From Phycisphaerales bacterium (lineage in GTDB: Bacteria; Planctomycetota; Phycisphaerae; Phycisphaerales; UBA1924), in NCBI GenBank assembly GCA_020831775.1, contig JAFIFZ010000019.1, positions 1 through 62,571 of the forward strand: 62,571 bases of DNA, read 5' to 3'. The position numbers were made by a program, and so were the translations under genes. The notes under the pieces were generated by a model. That model did no database searches and was not told the origin of the DNA. It saw only the letters and a list, made by a program, of their open reading frames with translations. Each line of letters opens with the position of its first letter. Within the stretch, counting starts at the first letter, position 1. Below are positions 35,367 to 44,704 of this stretch, one piece after another.

Positions 35367-35886
35367 CATCCCCATCCCTCGTGACCGACTTCGATAAAAC
35401 TCTCCACGCGCTGCACGCATCTCAATCCCCCAGCGCCATCAAGGACACGCACAACACATCGGCTTCTTGCAGAGGTCATCGGCTCGCTCGGTTCACGCCA
35501 GAAGCTCCGAAGGAGCGCCGGATCTTTGCCACGGGTGGAGCGCACGCACGATGCGCAGCATCGAGCGAAGCGCAACCCGTGGAGAGCTCGCCTGTAAAGC
35601 CGAGCCCTGAATGGGCGAAGGAACGAGGGTCACCCGCAACCAGACATCAAAGCGCAGAGTGACAACCACCATCCTCCACCCTTTCAGGGCGGCGTGCTTA
35701 GAACCAGCGATCCACGAGTTTGCTCGGCTGCGCCTCGCTGCACTCGTGGCAAAGCTCGTCCGCTCCTTCGGAGCGGGATCAATCACTGCGTTCACTGAAG
35801 ACACAGCACGATCAGCATCCCACACTACCGACCTCCTTCGGAGGTCGGTGGCACGCAAAGACACCATCTATATCGACACAATCGCC
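35367..35886. repeat. Non-coding region built of palindromic repeats
   Basis: About 520 bp without a supportable gene. It contains several inverted repeats: GAAGCTCCGAAGGAGCG, CCACGGGT...ACCCGTGG (35529-35536 with 35575-35582), CCCTTTCAGGGCGG near 35689, CGCTCCTTCGGAGCG near 35760, and ACCGACCTCC/GGAGGTCGGT (35827-35849). Open frames here have repeat-derived, non-protein-like composition. The segments resemble dispersed planctomycete intergenic palindromes. Confidence 0.7.
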
Positions 35887-36909
35887 CTACGCCGCGGCCT
35901 GCACCCCCGCACGCTCGGCCGCCTCAACCAACCCCCGCCTCCAACACCACCGCTTCAGCAGCAGATGCTGCTGGTAGATCGTTTCGATCAACGCGCCCGC
36001 GTGCGGGCCGTCGATCGCCGACGCTGGAATCTCGGCCAACCCGCAGAAGTTCTTCTCCAGCCGCTCTGCGGCCGATCGTTCGCGCTCGACAAACGCACGC
36101 GCGTACCCGATCTCTCCCGCATCGCGCAGGTCACGACCGAAGATCGCGCGGGCGCACAGCGGCGCCGCCCCGGCCAGCAGCCACGCCTGCTCGCCGAGTT
36201 TCCGCTCGCGCGCGAGGTACCCCTCCGGCTCGTACCGATGGTCGTGCACGACGACCGCGCCCGGCCTGTAGAGCACCGGCATCGAGAACTTCTCGCGCAG
36301 CCGCCACGCCCACTCCAGGTCTTCAAAGCAGGCCTCGGGCAGGGACTCGTCGAAGCCCCCGATCTCGCGGACCGCAGCCGCGGGGACCGAGAGGTTCAGC
36401 GTCCACGCGTGCCGGAAGCCCCAGTCGTGCAGCGGATCGGCGCAGGCGATCGGGTTCCGGCGCGCCGTCATCTGGTCGTAGAAAAAGACCATCGAGGTCT
36501 CGCGCACCAGGCGGTCAAACAGCCGGTCGGGCTCGTGGATCTTCCAGGGCGCCGCGCCCAGCACCATCGCCGGGCGGCAGAGCGCGTCCATCGAGATCTG
36601 CGCTTCGAGGTGCTGGCGCACGCAGTCGGGCTCGGGTGCGACATCGTCGTTCAGCCAGAGCAGCCACCGCCCCGAGGCGTGCTCGATCAGCCTGTTGCGC
36701 GTCGCGGCGGGGCCGCCCTTTGCAAACTCGAAGACTCTCGCCGAGGGCATCGAGGCCGCAGCGACCTCGGCCTCCCCGTTTCCGGGCCCGTCGACGCCGA
36801 CGACCACCTCGAACAGGTCGTCGTCGAGTGTTTGGCGCGCCAGGGCGCGCAGGCAGGCGTCGAGTTTCTCGGGTCGCCCGCAGGTCGGGATGAGCACGCT
36901 GAGATGCAT
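35887..36909 (-). CDS. GT2 glycosyltransferase
   Basis: A 340-residue GT-A glycosyltransferase. SVLIPTCGRPEKLDACL and VVVGVDGPG form the nucleotide fold, LWLNDDVAPEPDCV holds the DXD, and GGFDESLPEACFEDLEWAWR carries the ED catalytic region typical of GT2/GT27-like enzymes. ATG 36909 has GGAGG 7 nt upstream; the frame extends to 36957. It stands apart from the EPS locus, so its target is unclear. Confidence 0.92.
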   Translation of the reverse strand: MHLSVLIPTCGRPEKLDACLRALARQTLDDDLFEVVVGVDGPGNGEAEVAAASMPSARVFEFAKGGPAATRNRLIEHASGRWLLWLNDDVAPEPDCVRQHLEAQISMDALCRPAMVLGAAPWKIHEPDRLFDRLVRETSMVFFYDQMTARRNPIACADPLHDWGFRHAWTLNLSVPAAAVREIGGFDESLPEACFEDLEWAWRLREKFSMPVLYRPGAVVVHDHRYEPEGYLARERKLGEQAWLLAGAAPLCARAIFGRDLRDAGEIGYARAFVERERSAAERLEKNFCGLAEIPASAIDGPHAGALIETIYQQHLLLKRWCWRRGLVEAAERAGVQAAA

Positions 36910-36998
36910 CGGGCCTCCGGCCGCTTCAAGTGCGGGCCCGGACCCGCCGATGCGCATGCAAGGCGAGCCCTCGCAAGCAGCATCGGATACCTCACGCC

Positions 36999-37355
36999 AT
37001 GGACACGCAGAAAACCACCGAGCAAGCCCGCCGCGGCGTCGATCGACGCGCGTCCGATCGCATCGAGGTCGTCCGCGGCGCGAGGGTGAGGCGACCGGGC
37101 TCGGCCCGCTCGATCCCCGCGCGCACCCGCAACACCTCCAAGTGCGGGCTGCTGCTGGAGATCGCCGGAGGGGGGCGCGAGGGCCTGACGCCGGGCTGCC
37201 GCGTCGAGGTGATTGTCGCCCGCTTCGGCGAGCCCTTGGTCCGGTCCGAGTCGTTTGTCCCGGCGCGGGTCGTCCGCGTCGGCGAGGGCGACAGCGGGCG
37301 GGCGCTGGTGGCGCTGGAGTTCGAGCAAACCAGCGCCGACGCCATGGCGGCGTGA
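36999..37355 (+). CDS. PilZ-like domain protein
   Basis: A 118-residue single-domain protein. DRRASDRIEVVRGARVR near 15 supplies an Arg-rich RxxxR-like start, and NTSKCGLLLEI near 45 matches the (D/N)xSxxG motif of PilZ domains that bind cyclic di-GMP. The rest is strand-rich, ending LVALEFEQTS. It probably acts as a c-di-GMP sensor, possibly for motility or polysaccharide; the target is unknown. Divergent from the GT2 gene. Confidence 0.72.
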   Translation: MDTQKTTEQARRGVDRRASDRIEVVRGARVRRPGSARSIPARTRNTSKCGLLLEIAGGGREGLTPGCRVEVIVARFGEPLVRSESFVPARVVRVGEGDSGRALVALEFEQTSADAMAA

Positions 37356-37391
37356 GGCGCCGCCATGCTGATGTAATAAATTGCGTGAGTT

Positions 37392-37796
37392 TCAGCGACC
37401 GCCGGGCTTGGAGTTCTGGCCGCCGGCCTTGATCTCCGCGCCCGCGTTCGGGCGGGTCTTGATCTGCGGGGTCGGGTCGCGGTCCATGATCTCGCGGAGC
37501 TGGCGCCCGAGCTTGAAGCGGACGGACCGCTTGGGAGGCACTTGCACAGGCTGGAGCGTTCTGGGGTTCTGGGCGATGCGGGCGGCGCGGTGGCGGACCT
37601 CGAAGATCCCGAAATCGCGGAACTCGATGCGGTTGCCGTCGCCGAGCTCGGCCGCGACCTCGTCCAGCACGGCCTGGAGGACCTGCTTCACATCCGCCCG
37701 CCGGTGGCCGGTCTGGCTGGCGACCCGATCGATCAGGTCTTTCTTGGTGATCGTGGTGACTTCACGCCGCAATCCGCCGCTCTCCCGTTGTGGCAT
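37392..37796 (-). CDS. HU/IHF-family DNA-binding protein
   Basis: A 134-residue nucleoid protein. TITKKDLIDRVASQTGHRRAD, then VAAELGDGNRIEFRDFGIFEV and RTAR-like ARIAQNPRTLQPVQV form the whole HU fold with the DNA-binding arm. A 15-residue N-terminal extension and a 25-residue disordered C-terminal tail exceed the usual ~90-residue length. It bends or compacts DNA. Confidence 0.93.
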   Translation of the reverse strand: MPQRESGGLRREVTTITKKDLIDRVASQTGHRRADVKQVLQAVLDEVAAELGDGNRIEFRDFGIFEVRHRAARIAQNPRTLQPVQVPPKRSVRFKLGRQLREIMDRDPTPQIKTRPNAGAEIKAGGQNSKPGGR

Positions 37797-38056
37797 GTCG
37801 TCACGCCCCCCGCAATCGCACCCAAGACACAGCCAAGATCAACCGGACCGGATCACGGCCCGGCGGCGTGCGCCGCAGGCGAAACAGAGTGGTATTCGAA
37901 CCGCGACACTTGAACCCGTTCCAAAACGCCGCAGTCCGGACGATGAGTATCGCAGATCCGGCCGCTCAGGTCAACGCAGAAATATACAGCGATGACAGGG
38001 GGCCGTCAGCGGCAAAAAACCGCCCGTGCGACGCTCTGGGGAGCCCACAAGATGGT

Positions 38057-39010
38057 TCAGAATCTGACTTTGACGCCTGCGTACAAACCCGCGATCGCCC
38101 CGTCGTAGCGGAAACGGTCGTCGCCCTTGCCGTCGTTGTGGCGGATCAGGAGCTGGCGATAGCCGAACTGCGCGCCCAGATTGGGGTGGGGATCCCACGC
38201 CAGGCCCTGGATGATGTCGATCGAGAACGCGGTATCGTCGTCGCCGGTGGTCATCCCGCCGATCGTCAGCTCGGTGTCGATGGTGATCTGCTCGATGAAG
38301 CCGAGCGTCCAGCGGAAGCCACCGATCGCCTCGGGGAAGAGGCGCGACTCACGGATCGAGTCGCGGGAAACACCCGGATCTTCTGCCGCAAGACGCCAGT
38401 TGATGTGCGTGAAGCGTGCGCCCGCGATGATGTCGACATCGGAAGTGAAGTTGTACCCGCCGTCAGCCGTCGGGCCGCCCTGGAACGAGTGGATCCGATA
38501 CCCGCCCAGCAGACGCCCGGAGGCGAAGCGCAGGCGGCCCTCGAACCGGTCGCCCGCGTCGTATGCCGTGCCGTTGATCGAGATGGTCTGGTTCAGCGCC
38601 GTGTCGTTCTCTTCTTCGAGGTAGATCCCGCCGACCAGCCCCATCCAGCGTCCGCGCCGGAAGATGAACTCGCCGGAAGGCCGCAGGCCCGTGTTGTCCA
38701 CCCCGAGGTCGATCAGGTCGATCTCACCCCGGGCGGTCTCGAGGCCGGGCATGTCCACCTTGCCCCCGGGCACGGCGTACCAGAGCGAGGGCTCGAACTG
38801 GACGGTCCAGTCGCCGCCCGAGCCGGGCGCTTCGAAGTAATGTCTGCTGAGCGAGTCGCCGCGTGCTTCGGGCGCATCGCCGGACGCGTCGGGCGAGAAC
38901 GCCGCCGCCCCCGACACCAGCAGGCCGACAGCCAGCGAAGCGGCGCCGAAGCGGCGCGATCCCGGCCCTGCGAGAGGGCCAGCCTTCAGGTTGCCCGTGG
39001 GGCGAACCAT
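38057..39010 (-). CDS. Outer-membrane beta-barrel protein, putative
   Basis: A 317-residue protein with a signal peptide (FGAASLAVGLLVSGAAAF). Amphipathic strands follow: WTVQFEPSLWYAVPG, GRWMGLVGGIYLEEE, RFASGRLLGGYRIHSF, VDIIAGARFTHINW. It ends in GLYAGVKVRF with the terminal Phe used for outer-membrane insertion by BamA. GGAGGTGAGG directly precedes ATG 39010. No specific family recognised. Confidence 0.82.
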   Translation of the reverse strand: MVRPTGNLKAGPLAGPGSRRFGAASLAVGLLVSGAAAFSPDASGDAPEARGDSLSRHYFEAPGSGGDWTVQFEPSLWYAVPGGKVDMPGLETARGEIDLIDLGVDNTGLRPSGEFIFRRGRWMGLVGGIYLEEENDTALNQTISINGTAYDAGDRFEGRLRFASGRLLGGYRIHSFQGGPTADGGYNFTSDVDIIAGARFTHINWRLAAEDPGVSRDSIRESRLFPEAIGGFRWTLGFIEQITIDTELTIGGMTTGDDDTAFSIDIIQGLAWDPHPNLGAQFGYRQLLIRHNDGKGDDRFRYDGAIAGLYAGVKVRF

Positions 39011-39081
39011 CCTCACCTCCGTGCCCCGCCGATCGCGGGAGCACAAGCGTAGCGTTGCGGGGCCCCGACCGGCGAGGCCCC

Positions 39082-39546
39082 ATGCAGAAGAGATCGGCTA
39101 TGCAACCGGGTGAAGCACCAGAACATTCCGGACGGATCGAGCTCGCGCCCGGGGTCTTTGTCGATGAATCGGTCCTGGACTTCTCCTTCGCCTCCAGCTC
39201 CGGGCCCGGGGGGCAGAATGTCAACCGGCGGGCGACCAAGGCGATCCTCCGCATCGACCCGGGCGAAATCCCTATGGGTGAGTCCGCCCGCAGACGCCTG
39301 ATCGAGAAGGGCGCCCGCTGGCTGACCTCTAGCGGCGAGATGATCATCGCCTGCGACTCTGGACGCTCCCAGACCCAGAATCGCCGCGAATGCCTCCAGC
39401 GCCTCCGCCTGCTGATCATTGAGGCCAAGAAAGTCCCAAAGCCTCGCCGGGCCACCAAGACCCCGAGGTGGGCCAAGGCCCAGAGGGTCGAGGACAAACG
39501 CCACCGGGGCAAGGTCAAACAGAAACGCAAGGACCCCGAGCCCTGA
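39082..39546 (+). CDS. arfB: ArfB-like peptide chain release factor
   Basis: A 154-residue GGQ-domain protein. FSFASSSGPGGQNVNR near 37 is the peptidyl-tRNA hydrolysis motif, and the C-terminal tail (KTPRWAKAQRVEDKRHRGKV) is basic. It lacks the codon-recognition domain of RF1/RF2, which matches ArfB/YaeJ, a rescuer of stalled ribosomes. ATG 39082 or 39100 could be the start. It abuts the tsaB-like frame with overlapping ends. Confidence 0.88.
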   Translation: MQKRSAMQPGEAPEHSGRIELAPGVFVDESVLDFSFASSSGPGGQNVNRRATKAILRIDPGEIPMGESARRRLIEKGARWLTSSGEMIIACDSGRSQTQNRRECLQRLRLLIIEAKKVPKPRRATKTPRWAKAQRVEDKRHRGKVKQKRKDPEP

Positions 39547-40376
39547 GCCCCACCCCCCTTCATCAGCGGTTCGCCTTAGCGATCGAGACCAGCAACCCTT
39601 CGGCGGCGTCGCCCGGGGCGGCAGGCCCGTGGCCGCTCGGGCCCGGCGTTGCACTCGGAGAGATCCTGTTGGCTCAGGGCGGAGCAGAGGAGATCCGCCC
39701 GATCCGCAGCGAGCTCCTGAAAACCGGCGCCCGCCACGACGACGACCTGATGCCCGCGATCCAGCGGCTGTGCGAACAGGATCGGGTCTCGCCCCGTGAT
39801 CTGGGGATGGTCGGCGTCTCGGCCGGGCCCGGCGGCTACACCGGCCTCCGCGTCGCCCTCACCGTCGCCAAGTGCATCGCCGACGCGGCGGGGGCGAGGC
39901 TACGGCTGGTCCCCAGCGCTCTCTCGGCCGCGGCCGGGCTGGAGCCCGCGGGCCCGACACTCGTCTGCCTGGCCTCCAAGCGAGAGACCGTCCACGCCAC
40001 GATGGTCGGCGTCACAGATGATTGGCTCGCCGATTCCGCTGAAGCGCTCGCGTCGTTGGTCGGTGATGCCGTCGCCGCCGGGGATCCGGGTTCGGCGTGG
40101 CCGGGGCGGTGGATGGAGATTGGGCTGATCAAGGCCGATGTTGTCGCGACACTCGGGCCGACGAGGATTGTGGGCGACACGCATCTGCCGGCACCGTTCC
40201 GAGAGGCCGCGGCGGTTGTCGGGGCGGATGTTGTTCTGCCGTTGCTCGGTCCGGAGGGTGTCTTGCGGCTGATGGGGTGTTTTCCTGATGCCGACCCTGC
40301 CGCGGCGGCCCCGATCTATCCCCGCGAGCCGGAGGCGGTGACTCGCTGGCGGGAGCTTGGGCGCGGGAAGGGTTGA
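39543..40376 (+). CDS. tsaB: TsaB-like t6A biosynthesis protein
   Basis: A ~277-residue partner of TsaD in making tRNA t6A37. FALAIETSNPSA, GVSAGPGGYTGLRVALTVAK and GARLRLVPSALSAAA are conserved TsaB blocks. No ATG, GTG or TTG stands before the first conserved strand; CTG 39543 overlaps the preceding stop (CTGA) and is my best guess, so the true start is uncertain. An insertion of about 12 residues (GAAGPWPLGPG) follows the first strand. Confidence 0.87.
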   Translation: MSPTPLHQRFALAIETSNPSAASPGAAGPWPLGPGVALGEILLAQGGAEEIRPIRSELLKTGARHDDDLMPAIQRLCEQDRVSPRDLGMVGVSAGPGGYTGLRVALTVAKCIADAAGARLRLVPSALSAAAGLEPAGPTLVCLASKRETVHATMVGVTDDWLADSAEALASLVGDAVAAGDPGSAWPGRWMEIGLIKADVVATLGPTRIVGDTHLPAPFREAAAVVGADVVLPLLGPEGVLRLMGCFPDADPAAAAPIYPREPEAVTRWRELGRGKG

Positions 40377-40529
40377 AATCGGAGCGGTTGCGGGCCTTCT
40401 CGGACACTGCTGTGAAGTTGGGCAAGGTTTGCGTCGATCACCGGCATCGGCGCGAGGGCACTGACGCCCCGGATCGGCCATCGGACGGCCGACGCGCTAC
40501 TTTGCCTTGCTCAGGGGATCGGCGCCGAC

Positions 40530-41159
40530 ATGTCCCGCGAGAGCTCAACAAGCAGCCCCGGCGATCAGGATTGGCGCGAGAAGAAGGTCTTCACGACCGG
40601 TGAAGCCGCCCAACTCTGCAAGGTCAGCCAGCAGACGATCATCCGCTGCTTCGACTCTGGGCGCTTGCAGGGCTTCCGCGTGCCCGGGAGCAAGTTCCGT
40701 CGGATCCCGCGTGAGGAGCTGCTCCGCTTCATGCGGGCCAACGACATCCCGACGGGTGTGCTCGATTCCTCGGGCGGGCCGCGTGTCTTGGTCGTTGACG
40801 ACGACGAGCAGATCCTCGATCTGTTCCGCGAGATCCTTGCCGACGACAAGGGGTACGAGGTGCGCACCGCCAGCACCGGCTACGACGCCGGCCTGCTGAC
40901 CGAACGCTTCAAGCCCGACCTGGTCGTGCTGGACTACATGCTGCCTGACATCAACGGCAATGTGGTCTGCGCCCGGATCAGAGAGAACGAGTCGCTGGCG
41001 TCGACGAAGATCCTGCTCGTCAGCGGGGTCGTCGACCGGAGCGAGGTCGAGGGCCTGCTGCAGGCGGGCGCAGACGGGTTCATCAAGAAACCGTTTGAGC
41101 TCGACACACTCCTGCACCGCATCGACGAGCTGCTCGGGGTCGGGGGGAACGGCAAGTGA
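40530..41159 (+). CDS. HTH-response regulator hybrid
   Basis: A 209-residue protein. Residues ~20-70 are a MerR/excisionase-like helix-turn-helix (FTTGEAAQLCKVSQQTIIRC, then FRRIPREELLRFM). Residues ~86-205 are a REC domain: VLVVDDDEQILDLF, the phosphoacceptor Asp in LVVLDYMLPD, and FIKKPFELDTLL with the conserved Lys. The DNA-binding part precedes REC, opposite to the usual order. The stop overlaps the kinase start (GTGA), making it the likely partner. Confidence 0.92.
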   Translation: MSRESSTSSPGDQDWREKKVFTTGEAAQLCKVSQQTIIRCFDSGRLQGFRVPGSKFRRIPREELLRFMRANDIPTGVLDSSGGPRVLVVDDDEQILDLFREILADDKGYEVRTASTGYDAGLLTERFKPDLVVLDYMLPDINGNVVCARIRENESLASTKILLVSGVVDRSEVEGLLQAGADGFIKKPFELDTLLHRIDELLGVGGNGK

Positions 41160-43477
41160 CCCCCGGCGGTCCTGAGCAGAGCCCGCCCGGAGGACCGCAC
41201 GACCGACAGATCGAGCTGATCCTTCAGCGGGTCGACGCGCTGCCGACGCTCTCGCCGATCGCCACGCGCCTGCTCGGCGCGGGCAGCAGCGACGACTTCG
41301 ACATCGACGAGGTTTCGCAACTGATCGAGTCGGACCCCGCGCTGACGGCGCGGATCCTGGCGATGTGCCGCACGGCCGACAAAGGCCTGGGCGACCGGAT
41401 CACGACGGTGCGGCGCGCGATGGTGATGCTGGGCATCCGCGCGGTGCGCAGCGCGGTCCTGAGCGTCGCGGTCTACGACATGATGGAGAGCGTGGCGCAG
41501 CAAGCGCACGACGACGCGGCCATGCGCGGCATCGAGAGCGACGCCGCATTCGACCGCGTCGGCTTCTGGACGCACTCGATCGGCGTCGCGTGCGCGGCTC
41601 GGCTGCTGGCCGAGAAGGGCGGCAAGAAGGTCGATGTCTCCCCAGACGACGCCTTCGTCGCCGGGCTGCTGCACGACATCGGCAAGCTCGTGCTCGATGT
41701 CGCGCTGCCGACCGCGTTTGTGAAGGTGCTGATGGTCGCGGCGCAAAAGCGTTCGGCCGCGGCGCCGATCGAGCGAATGATCATCGGCATCGACCACCAT
41801 GTCGCGGGCAAGCGTGCCGCGGAACGCTGGGGCCTGCCGCGCGTTCTGCAGGATGTGATGTGGCTGCACGGGCAGCCCTTCGAGGCGTTGCCGGATGTGC
41901 CCCACCGGCGTCTTGTGGCGCTGGTGAGCGTCGCGAAAGCGGTCTGCCGCGGGCTGCACCTTGGCTGGTCGGGCGAGTTCGACGACGCGCGGAGCGCAGA
42001 CAGAGAGGCTGAGAAGGCGGGGATCGACCGCCGCGTGATCGCCGAGGTGGTGCGACTGCTGCCCGACGCGGTGGCCGAACGGCGCCGGATCATGGGCCTG
42101 GGCGAGGAGGCGAGCCCGCAGCTCTTGCTGCGCTCAATCTTCAACGCCAACCGCGAGCTGGGGCGGATGAACGAGGCGATCTCGCGCGAGTCGGCGGCGG
42201 CGGCGAAGTCGCGCGCGGCGCTCGACGCAGTGGGCGCGTTCCTCGAACGCGTCGGCTCGTCGACGCCCCTGGTCGCGGTCTTTGGGCTCGCGGCGGCGTC
42301 GGCCTCGACGGCGCTGGGCGGTCGTGCGTTCGCCGTCGTCTCCCAGATCGATGAACGCTCGGGCTGGTCTCTGCACCGCGTCTCGATGGACGGGCGCGTG
42401 CTTTCGAGCGAGACGATCGACCCGCCGGCGGTGCTTAGTGGCGAGCCCCTTGCCGATGTGCTTCGGGGCGAGGGGGGCGCAGAGCGCGCGATGTCGCTGC
42501 TGCCATGGATGGCCGACCAGATCGCCGAGGGCGCAGACTACCGGCGCGTGCGCGCCATCCCCGCCAGCCCGACGCGCGAGGGCGCCGACGGCCCCGGCGT
42601 GCTGATCCTCCACGAGTCGGCACAGGGCGCCAAGGCCCCGCCCCGCGAAGTGGTGCGTGCCCTGCGCTCCGCGTGGGCGCAGGCGATCGCCACCGTCTGG
42701 GCGCGCGAGCGCAGCGACCGCCTGGGAGAAGAGCTCGTCGAGGCCAACCGGCGACTCAGCGAGGCGCAGGCCAAGCTCACCGAGACCGAATCCATGGCGC
42801 GCCTCGGCGAGATGACCGCCGGCGCCGCCCACGAGATGAACAACCCGCTGACGATCATCAGCGGCAGGGCGCAGATGTTGCGCCGCAAGCTCCGCGACGC
42901 CGAGCACACCGAAGCCGCCGACGCGATCGTGCACGCCTCCCAGGATCTCTCAGACCTCATCTCCTGCCTGAACCTCCTGGCCAATCCGCCCGAGCCGGCG
43001 AGCGTCTGGACCTCGGTGCAGGACCTCCTGACCGACGCGGCCAAGGCGGCGGGGAGCAAGGCGAGCGCTTCCGGACGCGTGCGCGTGCAGCCCCCCGACT
43101 CCCGGACACAGGTCGATGTCGACGGCCGCATGCTGACCGACGCCCTGACAGAACTGATCGTCAACGCCCTTGAGGCGCCCGAGTCAGAGATTGTCTCGAT
43201 CCGGGCTGAAACCTCGGCCCTGGATGGCCGACTTGTGTTCCGTGTTGAAGACCGGGGAGCGGGGCTCTCGCCAAGAGCGATGCGTCACGCGTTCGATCCG
43301 TTCTTCAGCGAGAAGCCGGCGGGCAGGAAGCGCGGCCTCGGGCTGGCGCGGGCCAGACGATTGGCCGATCTGCACGCCGGAGGCGTCGCGCTCGCTCCCA
43401 GGGAAGGGGGCGGGACGGTCGCCAGCCTCTGGCTGCCCGCCGAGCGGGTGCGCGGGGGCTTGATCGAGGCGGCGTGA
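41156..43477 (+). CDS. HDOD-domain histidine kinase
   Basis: A 773-residue soluble sensor. Residues ~20-220 are an HDOD domain (LPTLSPIATRLLGAG, LLHDIGKLVLDVALP with HD retained). A GAF-like middle (~350-500) and a coiled coil lead to HisKA with His559 in AGAAHEMNNPLTIISG. The HATPase follows: LTELIVNALEAPE (N box), VEDRGAGLS (G1) and GLGLARARRLADLHAG (G2). No membrane helices. The HD pair could reflect retained hydrolase ancestry. It overlaps the regulator gene. Confidence 0.93.
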   Translation: MTPGGPEQSPPGGPHDRQIELILQRVDALPTLSPIATRLLGAGSSDDFDIDEVSQLIESDPALTARILAMCRTADKGLGDRITTVRRAMVMLGIRAVRSAVLSVAVYDMMESVAQQAHDDAAMRGIESDAAFDRVGFWTHSIGVACAARLLAEKGGKKVDVSPDDAFVAGLLHDIGKLVLDVALPTAFVKVLMVAAQKRSAAAPIERMIIGIDHHVAGKRAAERWGLPRVLQDVMWLHGQPFEALPDVPHRRLVALVSVAKAVCRGLHLGWSGEFDDARSADREAEKAGIDRRVIAEVVRLLPDAVAERRRIMGLGEEASPQLLLRSIFNANRELGRMNEAISRESAAAAKSRAALDAVGAFLERVGSSTPLVAVFGLAAASASTALGGRAFAVVSQIDERSGWSLHRVSMDGRVLSSETIDPPAVLSGEPLADVLRGEGGAERAMSLLPWMADQIAEGADYRRVRAIPASPTREGADGPGVLILHESAQGAKAPPREVVRALRSAWAQAIATVWARERSDRLGEELVEANRRLSEAQAKLTETESMARLGEMTAGAAHEMNNPLTIISGRAQMLRRKLRDAEHTEAADAIVHASQDLSDLISCLNLLANPPEPASVWTSVQDLLTDAAKAAGSKASASGRVRVQPPDSRTQVDVDGRMLTDALTELIVNALEAPESEIVSIRAETSALDGRLVFRVEDRGAGLSPRAMRHAFDPFFSEKPAGRKRGLGLARARRLADLHAGGVALAPREGGGTVASLWLPAERVRGGLIEAA

Positions 43478-43565
43478 AGCCGCAGGGAAAAGCCCGGGCA
43501 CGACGCCCGGCACGAAGGCAGGACTTGCGGCGCGACAGCGCCTCTAGCACCGGAGCAGGGCAGGG

Positions 43566-44699
43566 ATGACACGACGCCGGACAACAGCAGCAGAGCGTGC
43601 CCGGCGCCAAAGCCCGGAGGACGGAGCGGGCGTGCTCGTCGTCGGCGGGCCATCCCGGCCGCTGGAAGACCAGCTCCGCGAGATCCGTGCCGCGTGCGTC
43701 TTTGTCGACTCAGGCACAGCGGCACGCGAGAAGCTCGACGAACGCTACTTCGATTGCGTGATCGTCTCGACCTCGATCGGGGCGCGCCAGTGGACGGGTC
43801 TGGTCGCCGAGGTCTGCGGGCGCGACCCCGCGCCGGCGGTGCTGGTCGTCGGCGATCGGCCGAGCGTTGACGACGCCGTGGAAGCGATGCGCTCGGGCGC
43901 CAAGGACTACATCGACACTGAAATCCCCGCGCCCGAACTCGCCGACCGCCTGGGCGACGCCGTGGCCAGAGCCGCCGACGACCGGCACAAGACCGAAAGA
44001 ATCAACCAGCTCCGCAGCGCCTGCCAGGAGCTCGAAGACGCACGCAGCGAGCTCGCCTGCCAGGTGACCGACCTCTGCGGCGAGCTCGTCGGCGCGTACA
44101 ACGAAATGTCCGAACAGCTCTCGATGGCGACGACCACCTGTGAGTTTGTCAGCCTGATCCGGCGTGAGCTGGACATCGAAGAGCTGCTGCGTTCGGTGCT
44201 GGAATACCTGCTCGCCAAGCTCGGCCCGACCAACGCGGCCGTCTTCCTGCCCGGCCAGTCGGGCGATTTCACGCTCGGGGCGTATGTGAACTACGACGGC
44301 CCGCGCGAGTCGGCCGAGATCGTGTTCGAGCAGCTCGCCGATGTGATCCCCTCGCGGTTCGAGGACGCTTCGGAAGTCTGCGTGCTCGACAGTCTTGAGG
44401 CGATGGAAGCGGCGCTGGGTGACGAGGCGCACTGGCTGGAGCAGCAGTCTGCGGTTGTGCTGCCCTGCCGCGGCGGCGAGAAGAACGATGAGGAATGCCT
44501 GGCCGTCTGCCTGCTGTTCCGCAGCGAGCGGACGCCGATCGAGGCGGAGCAGACGCCGCTGCTTCGGATGGTGGCCGAGCAGTTCGGGCGCCAGCTCGCC
44601 CGCGTGGTGAAGGTCCACCACCGCCAACTCCCCGACGACCACTGGGGCCGCTCCGGCGAACCCGATAACGGGGCGGACGGGTTTGGGATGGCGGCGTAG
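43566..44699 (+). CDS. REC-GAF signalling protein
   Basis: A 377-residue protein. An N-terminal REC-like fold (GVLVVGGPSRPLEDQL, then DCVIVSTSIGARQ and GAKDYIDTEIP) lacks the phosphoacceptor Asp, replaced by Ser. A coiled coil (~140-195) and a GAF domain (~200-360) follow. The final 67 codons are nearly duplicated at 46024-46220. It probably integrates signals with the upstream kinase; ligand unknown. Confidence 0.82.
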   Translation: MTRRRTTAAERARRQSPEDGAGVLVVGGPSRPLEDQLREIRAACVFVDSGTAAREKLDERYFDCVIVSTSIGARQWTGLVAEVCGRDPAPAVLVVGDRPSVDDAVEAMRSGAKDYIDTEIPAPELADRLGDAVARAADDRHKTERINQLRSACQELEDARSELACQVTDLCGELVGAYNEMSEQLSMATTTCEFVSLIRRELDIEELLRSVLEYLLAKLGPTNAAVFLPGQSGDFTLGAYVNYDGPRESAEIVFEQLADVIPSRFEDASEVCVLDSLEAMEAALGDEAHWLEQQSAVVLPCRGGEKNDEECLAVCLLFRSERTPIEAEQTPLLRMVAEQFGRQLARVVKVHHRQLPDDHWGRSGEPDNGADGFGMAA

Positions 44700-44704
44700 G
44701 GCGG
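44503..44704 (+). repeat. Direct repeat copy A (3' end of REC-GAF gene)
   Basis: A 202-bp segment matching 46024-46225 with seven mismatches inside the reading frame, all at third codon positions and all synonymous. Confidence 0.97.

Noticed and set aside
35611-35880. Protein-coding frame in the gap after the ricT-like gene
   Set aside because: Translation follows palindromic repeats and runs into the antisense of the GT2 gene; repeat-derived composition.
37790-39052. 420-residue plus-strand open frame opposite the outer-membrane protein and HU genes
   Set aside because: Composition is that of an antisense shadow; the opposite strand encodes clear HU and beta-barrel proteins with good ribosome-binding sites.
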